The position numbers were made by a program, and so were the translations under genes. A stretch of DNA of 64,000 nt from the NCBI RefSeq assembly GCF_900156745.1, contig NZ_LT707065.1, positions 2,852,001 to 2,916,000 on the forward strand. The letters are read 5' to 3'. Of the stretch, positions 59,846-64,000 are shown in pieces. The notes below the pieces were generated by a model. That model was given only the letters and a program-made list of their open reading frames with translations, was not told the origin of the DNA and ran no database searches. Origin of the DNA: Achromobacter sp. MFA1 R4 (lineage in GTDB: Bacteria; Pseudomonadota; Gammaproteobacteria; Burkholderiales; Burkholderiaceae_B). The stretch's first letter is position 1, and each line of letters begins with the position of its first letter.

Positions 59846-60115
59846 TCAACCATATTCCAACTGATAAAAATGCTGGCTAGCGATCAACGTCGCCCCGCAC
59901 GACGTGCGCATGCCTTCCAGCGCCGTCATGCGGTCCGAGCTGACGTTCTGCACGCCTTCGACGATGGTGTGGGTGTCGCCGCATTGCGGGCAGGTGACGC
60001 GGTCGCCGACGCGGGCCATGGGTTGGCCGAAGATGACGACGGTTTCGTCGCCGGTCACGACGACGCCGCCGTGCGAGGTTCTATCGCCTTTGCGGATGAC
60101 GGAGCGTTGGGACAT
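59846..60115 (-). CDS. PAAR-domain spike-tip protein (type VI secretion)
   Basis: An 89-residue PAAR protein that caps the VgrG spike of the type VI secretion system and carries or anchors effectors. Typical strands are seen: VIRKGDRTSHGGVVVTGDET, GQPMARVGDRVTCPQCGDTH and a final ALEGMRTSCGATLIASQHFY, with metal-site His/Cys. No effector extension is fused. It lies 20 bp after the APDG-repeat gene on the same strand, so the two form an operon divergent from tssA. The 115 bp to the Fic gene end has no gene. Confidence 0.9.
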   Translation of the reverse strand: MSQRSVIRKGDRTSHGGVVVTGDETVVIFGQPMARVGDRVTCPQCGDTHTIVEGVQNVSSDRMTALEGMRTSCGATLIASQHFYQLEYG

Positions 60116-60135
60116 GGTGCGCGCGAGAAAGTGAT

Positions 60136-60390
60136 TTACAGATACGAGCCGTCCGGCGCGAGCCGCGCGGGGCCGACCACGAAGGTACCGTCGGGCGCCA
60201 TGCGCACGGGGCCGCCGCCGCCTTTGTACGAGCCGTCCGGCGCGCGTTGCGGGGTTCCGGCCACGTAGGTGCCGTCCGGCGCCCGGGTGATCGGGCCGTT
60301 TCCGCCAACGAGGGTGCCGTCGGGCGCGCGGCGCGGGGTGCCGGCAATGAAGCGCCCGTCGGGCAGCATGCGGATCGATTTCGTCGTCAT
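60136..60390 (-). CDS. Small APDG-repeat protein beside PAAR and TssA
   Basis: An 84-residue protein made almost entirely of repeats, alternating 13 and 15 residues: LPDGRFIAGTPRR, APDGTLVGGNGPITR, APDGTYVAGTPQR, APDGSYKGGGGPVRM, APDGTFVVGPARL and a final APDGSYL. Each unit would form a beta-hairpin with a turn at PDG, reminiscent of spike-like or MORN-like beta stacks. No signal peptide, no helix. GAGGAG lies well placed before ATG 60390. I recognise no named family; the context (PAAR downstream, tssA divergent) suggests a type VI spike accessory or adaptor. That is inference. Confidence 0.75.
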   Translation of the reverse strand: MTTKSIRMLPDGRFIAGTPRRAPDGTLVGGNGPITRAPDGTYVAGTPQRAPDGSYKGGGGPVRMAPDGTFVVGPARLAPDGSYL

Positions 60391-60507
60391 GAAGGCTCCT
60401 CGGTAGAGCGCAAATCATAGCGAAGCATCGTGATGCGCTTTGTAATAGGACGTGTCATCTTTGAACGTTATACGTAAACAGTTGTGGGATGATTTGCGCC
60501 TACTTAC

Positions 60508-61647
60508 ATGCTTGCGCCTATGACCGACATCAACGCCTTGTTGCAACCGATTCCCGGCGACGCGCCTTGCGGCGTCGATCTGGTTTTTTCGCCTGAGTTC
60601 GACGCGATACGCGAGGCGCGTCGGCATGATGATCCGCAACTCGACCAGGGCGACTGGGTCATCGACCTGAAAGAGGCCGACTGGCCGGAGGTGACGCGCA
60701 TTTGCACGACGGTGCTGCGCGATCGCAGCAAAGACATCCGCATTGCGTCCTGGCTGGCGGAAGCCTGGGCCAAGACGCGCGGATTTGCCGGCCTGCGCGA
60801 TGGGTATCTGCTGATCGATGGGCTTTGCCGCGATTACTGGGAGGGCCTGCATCCGGTGCCGGAAGATGGCGACGTGCAGCAGCGCGTCGGCAATCTGGCG
60901 TGGCTGTTGTCGCGGTCGCAGCAGCTTATCGGCGAGATTCCGCTGACCCAGGCCGATGGCGCGCGTTACGGCGCGGTGCTGTGGGAGGCGGCGAGCCAGT
61001 TGGCCAATGCCGTCAAACGCACGCCGGACAACGCCCATGAACTGACGCGCGGCAAGCTGACGCTGGACCGCTTCGATGCCGCGCGGCGCGATACGCCGCC
61101 GTCGTTCTATTCCGAGCTGGATGTGCAGCTCGACGGTTGTGCGCAGGCGCTCGCGCAATTGGAGCGCACGCTGGACGAGCGGCTGGGCGAAGACAGCCCG
61201 GCGTTCTCGCGCGTGCGCGAGTCGCTGCGCACTGTCAGGGAGCTGGTGCATCGGTTCGCGCGCGACGCCGGCCTGCTGGTCCGCGCCGACCAGGCAGCGG
61301 CCCCGCCGCCCGCGTCCATCGCGCCCGCGGAGCCTGTCCGAGTGGAGCCCACCTTGTCCGCCACCAATTCTCATCCCGCCGTCGATGCGCCGGCGCACGG
61401 CGCTGCACCGGCCGCCGCGCGCGGCCCCATCCAGACCCGCGAACAGGCGCTGGCGCAATTGCGCGAAGTGGCCGAATTCTTCCGGCGCACCGAGCCGCAC
61501 AGTCCGGTCGCGTATCTGGCCGAGAAGGCGGCGAGCTGGGGCGAAATGTCCTTGCACCTGTGGCTGCGCACGGTGGTCAAGAACGACGAAACGCTGTCGG
61601 GCCTGGAAGAGCTGCTCGGTATCAAGAAGGCCGGCGAGGGCAGTTGA
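60508..61647 (+). CDS. tssA: Type VI secretion protein TssA (ImpA N-terminal domain)
   Basis: A 379-residue TssA-type protein. The ImpA N-terminal domain is clear (residues about 8-135): LLQPIPGDAPCGVDLVFSPE, DWPEVTRICTTVLRDRSKDI and the signature RIASWLAEAWAKTRGFAGL, then LCRDYWEGLHPVPEDGD. TssA caps the baseplate and recruits the tail tube and sheath. The Ala/Pro-rich middle (about 265-310) links to a short C-terminal domain with REVAEFFRRTEPHSPVAYLA. Two in-frame ATGs (60508, 60520) are possible; neither has a clear ribosome binding site. Convergent with the OmpA-like gene and divergent from the APDG-repeat/PAAR pair. Confidence 0.92.
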   Translation: MLAPMTDINALLQPIPGDAPCGVDLVFSPEFDAIREARRHDDPQLDQGDWVIDLKEADWPEVTRICTTVLRDRSKDIRIASWLAEAWAKTRGFAGLRDGYLLIDGLCRDYWEGLHPVPEDGDVQQRVGNLAWLLSRSQQLIGEIPLTQADGARYGAVLWEAASQLANAVKRTPDNAHELTRGKLTLDRFDAARRDTPPSFYSELDVQLDGCAQALAQLERTLDERLGEDSPAFSRVRESLRTVRELVHRFARDAGLLVRADQAAAPPPASIAPAEPVRVEPTLSATNSHPAVDAPAHGAAPAAARGPIQTREQALAQLREVAEFFRRTEPHSPVAYLAEKAASWGEMSLHLWLRTVVKNDETLSGLEELLGIKKAGEGS

Positions 61648-61734
61648 GGCGGCCTGGCCGCCGCATGACGTGGCGAGCCGGCGCGCGGGGACCGCGGCGC
61701 CGGCCGGGCGCACCCCCTGTCATGCGCCGGCGTG

Positions 61735-61755
61735 GCGGGACCGGCCCGGTCCCGC
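61735..61755. terminator. Hairpin between convergent tssA and the OmpA-like gene
   Basis: GCGGGACCG (61735-61743), loop GCC, CGGTCCCGC (61747-61755): a perfect 9-bp GC stem 17 bp before the OmpA-like stop and 88 bp after the tssA stop. No T-tract on either strand, so a bidirectional terminator is only a guess. Confidence 0.4.
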
Positions 61756-61771
61756 TGCCCGCCACGCACCC

Positions 61772-62566
61772 TTACCGCGCCGCGCGGAATTCGATGCGAC
61801 GGTTCTTGGCGCGGCCTTCCGGCGTGGCGTTGGTGGCCACCGGCTGGTCGGGGCCCGCGCCCATGGCCTCGAAGCGCGACACCGGCAGTCCCTTGTCCAC
61901 CAGATAATCCCGCACCGCGTCCGCGCGGGCCTGGCTGAGCGCCAGGTTGGTGCTGCGGCTGCCGGAGCTGTCCGTGTGGCCGATGATCTGGATCTTGTCG
62001 GCGCGCAGCTTGGGCACCGCGTCGGCCACCCGGTCCAGCAGCTCGCGGCCGCGCGCCGTCAAGCGGGCGCTGCCGGTCTCGAACTCAACGACCCGATTGC
62101 TCAGCAGGTTGTCCAGCACGTCCTGCTCGTCCTTGCTGGCCGACACGCGCAAGCCGTTGACGATCTTGTAGGTGGGATTGAGCGAAGTCGCGAAGGTGCT
62201 GGCGATCTGCTGGCGCGAGGCTTCGTTGTCCACCTCGCCGCGCAGCCGGATCTGCGTGCCGTCGATTTCAAGCTGGCCACGGTTGATCTGCTTGAGCGGA
62301 CTGTCCAGCAGCTTGCCGACGTGTTGCGACCAGTTGGGCGGTGCCACGACGCCGCCCACATCGATGCGGTCGATCACGTTGCCCACGCCATACACTTTTT
62401 GCAGCCGTTGCAGCACGTCGGCCTTGGTGGCCTCGTCCGGCACCGCGCCGCTGGCGACCACCTGGCCGGGTTGGGGAATGACATTGGCCGGAACCACCGT
62501 GGCCGCGTCCTGGGCATAGGCCGACCAGGAGCAGGCGGCGGCCAGGACCAGAGAGAGAGTGCGCAT
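61772..62566 (-). CDS. OmpA-like peptidoglycan-binding protein of the type VI locus
   Basis: A 264-residue exported protein: signal peptide MRTLSLVLAAACSWSAYA-QD, a BON-like middle (about 75-140, QIRLRGEVDNEASRQQIAST) and a C-terminal OmpA domain (about 155-264) with NRVVEFETGSARLTARGREL, IIGHTDSSGSRSTNLALSQA and RADAVRDYLVDKGL. The peptidoglycan-binding Asp and Arg are retained. In type VI loci such proteins (TagL-like, but lacking the usual TssL membrane anchor) tie the membrane complex to the cell wall. It starts 3 bp after tagF ends, thus the tail of the tssM-tagF unit. Confidence 0.85.
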   Translation of the reverse strand: MRTLSLVLAAACSWSAYAQDAATVVPANVIPQPGQVVASGAVPDEATKADVLQRLQKVYGVGNVIDRIDVGGVVAPPNWSQHVGKLLDSPLKQINRGQLEIDGTQIRLRGEVDNEASRQQIASTFATSLNPTYKIVNGLRVSASKDEQDVLDNLLSNRVVEFETGSARLTARGRELLDRVADAVPKLRADKIQIIGHTDSSGSRSTNLALSQARADAVRDYLVDKGLPVSRFEAMGAGPDQPVATNATPEGRAKNRRIEFRAAR

Positions 62567-62569
62567 GTC

Positions 62570-63553
62570 CTAGGCTCCGATAAAGACTTCGCGGAAAGTT
62601 TCCAGCGCCTGCCGCAGGGACAGCCGCGGTTGATCCAGATAGCTCGACAGCTTGGCCAGGCCGTGGCTGGCATTGACGTGGTCACGCACCCAGGGCGCGT
62701 CTTCCAGCACGATGTAGTGCTGCGACAGGGTTTGCGGCGTCGACAGCAGCGTCGCCAGCGTCTGGGGCGATGCGCCGCGGAAGCCCACCACCAGCCGGTG
62801 CTTGCCCGCGATCCGCCCGATGAAAATGGCGATCTCGAAATCGGCGCGGGTGAGGAACGGCGCGATGAGCGTCATCCAGTAGGTCGCGACCAGATTGATG
62901 TAGAGCGGGTCGTCCGGCAGGGGCAGCGCCAGGCCGGTGTCCAGCTGCGATGAGCCGCTGGACATGACCGGCGCGAGCAGGATGCCCAGCGCCAGCACGA
63001 TGTCGTGCATGTTGGCGGCGTGGCCGTTGCTGCGCAGCATGGCTTCCACCCGCTCGATCGTCTGCAGGTCGATGAAGGCGTCGAATCCGTCATCGGCGGC
63101 CGTGCGGATTTCGCCTTCCAGGTCATTCAGCGTCTGCAGCACGGCAGCCGGGTCGCCTTCCTGCATCAGGCGCGAGGCGGCCGCATCCATGCGATTCCAC
63201 ATGCGGCTGAAGGCCAGCGGGCTGCGCGCGATGAAGTCCAGCGGGCGCGACACTTCCACGGAGGTCGCGCTGATGAAGGGAAAGCGCCGCCCGGACTGGT
63301 CCCGGCTGGGCTGCAGATGGCCGGCGATGGCCAGCTTTCCGCGCGAGCCCAGCACCGCGAATGGCACCGGCTGCGCCTCGTCGTACAGGGCTTTCCAGTG
63401 CGGGTCCTGCGCCAGGATCTCCATGGTGTTGGCGACCCAGGCGTCCAGCGTCGCCATCAACTGCGGATGCGAGGTGTTCTTGACGAAGTCGCCACGCGAC
63501 GGAATCTTGCCGAAGTAGGCCGTACGGAACATGGGGGACTGCGGATGGCTCAT
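62570..63553 (-). CDS. tagF: Type VI secretion-associated protein TagF
   Basis: A 327-residue TagF/ImpM-family protein. The family opening is obvious: FRTAYFGKIPSRGDFVKNTS, then LDAWVANTMEILAQDPHW and VPFAVLGSRGKLAIAGHLQP, RFPFISATS. In species studied, TagF is a post-translational repressor of type VI assembly. The C-terminal half (about 165-327) belongs to an extended TagF with no second named domain that I recognise. ATG 63553 overlaps the tssM stop by 4 bp (ATGA), so translation is coupled. Confidence 0.92.
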   Translation of the reverse strand: MSHPQSPMFRTAYFGKIPSRGDFVKNTSHPQLMATLDAWVANTMEILAQDPHWKALYDEAQPVPFAVLGSRGKLAIAGHLQPSRDQSGRRFPFISATSVEVSRPLDFIARSPLAFSRMWNRMDAAASRLMQEGDPAAVLQTLNDLEGEIRTAADDGFDAFIDLQTIERVEAMLRSNGHAANMHDIVLALGILLAPVMSSGSSQLDTGLALPLPDDPLYINLVATYWMTLIAPFLTRADFEIAIFIGRIAGKHRLVVGFRGASPQTLATLLSTPQTLSQHYIVLEDAPWVRDHVNASHGLAKLSSYLDQPRLSLRQALETFREVFIGA

Positions 63554-64000
63554 TGCTGCGCTCCGGCAGGCGTCGGGGCGACGGAGGGTTGAGAGGACGT
63601 GCCCGCGACCGTGGCGGGCAGGCGCAGGTTGCGCAGGCCCTGGCTGCCCGGCTCGGTGCCGCCGGCGCTGGCGGCCTGGGCATTGCTGATGATGCGCAGC
63701 CGGACCGGGACGGTGATGTTGGACTTGGTCCAGCTCATCTCGAAGCTGCCGTCCGGGTTGGGCTTGCGCTGGGCGCCGGAAATCAGGCGCTCCAGGCCGA
63801 AGCGGCCGGGCTCGTTCACGATTTCGACCACGGTGCCATCGAAGGCGGTGGCCGTGATGCGCGCGCCGGGCGCGCCTTGCGCGTTGGGCCAGACGAAGTT
63901 GACCCATTGCGGCGGCGTGTTGCGGTAGCGCAGTTGCTGGCCGTCGATCTCGATGGTGTATTCCGTGATCCCGCCCGCGGGCTTGGGCTGGATCTGGAAG
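63550..64000 (-). CDS. tssM: Type VI secretion inner-membrane protein TssM (IcmF), C-terminal end only
   Basis: The last about 150 residues of a large protein that continues past the right edge. The visible part has the IcmF C-terminal beta-domain: ITEYTIEIDGQQLRYRNTPP, QWVNFVWPNAQGAPGARITA and EIVNEPGRFGLERLISGAQR, then SWTKSNITVPVRLRIISNAQ. TssM spans the inner membrane and contacts TssJ/TssL. The stop overlaps the start of tagF. Only the tail is seen, but the motif set is characteristic. Confidence 0.9.
   Translation of the reverse strand, partial: FQIQPKPAGGITEYTIEIDGQQLRYRNTPPQWVNFVWPNAQGAPGARITATAFDGTVVEIVNEPGRFGLERLISGAQRKPNPDGSFEMSWTKSNITVPVRLRIISNAQAASAGGTEPGSQGLRNLRLPATVAGTSSQPSVAPTPAGAQQ

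Noticed and set aside
58403-60115. Integrase or prophage associated with tRNA-Lys(CTT)
   Set aside because: No recombinase, phage structural gene or direct repeat of the tRNA 3' end was found in the window.

Overview
The window is GC-rich (roughly two thirds G+C by eye) with a gene set typical of a Burkholderiales/Alcaligenaceae chromosome (Achromobacter or Bordetella relatives). It has a metNIQ methionine importer, a fused MnmC, YeiE/YeiH, SapC beside a very large two-partner-secretion adhesin, TagF/TssM/TssA type VI secretion genes and many LysR regulators. The genus is an inference from gene content, not from a marker gene.

Layout. 1-9,200 is mostly housekeeping: partial magnesium transporter MgtE, acyl-CoA thioesterase, YeiH-type exporter with divergent LysR, M20 amidohydrolase, long-chain acyl-CoA ligase, inositol monophosphatase and MnmC. 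9,487-14,513 holds a degenerate GH31 protein and metNIQ. tRNA-Lys(TTT) at 14,593 is followed by its terminator, a 5' fragment of a group II intron and a low-GC Nudix gene. 15,821-19,648 carries GST/LysR and an EAL/PAS-GGDEF pair that act oppositely on c-di-GMP. 19,808-44,416 is a surface-adhesion region: a classical autotransporter, then the operon tpsB-tpsA-sapC (tpsA encodes 4,891 residues), and, divergent from it, a two-component system (AraC-output response regulator plus hybrid 7TM kinase). That layout recalls bvgAS next to fhaB, but the regulators are of different families.

44,628-58,201 holds a patatin/GntP pair, a Fur-family regulator with a Fur-like box, AraC, a YkgJ-type protein, DNA glycosylase Tag, an LTA-synthase-like membrane sulfatase, an AsmA protein, a second membrane diguanylate cyclase and a TetR/SDR pair with two matching operators. 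tRNA-Lys(CTT) at 58,327 is followed by a VbhA-like antitoxin and a frameshifted Fic toxin gene, with an intrinsic terminator between them that contains the antitoxin stop codon. From 59,846 to the end lies part of a type VI secretion locus: PAAR protein, a small APDG-repeat protein, TssA, an OmpA-like protein, TagF and the C-terminus of TssM.

The most interesting parts are the TPS locus with its divergent two-component system and repeated AATTGTNAC sites, the antitoxin-terminator-Fic module, the APDG-repeat protein in the type VI locus, and the group II intron remnant directly behind the tRNA-Lys terminator. Both tRNA-Lys genes are followed by accessory DNA.
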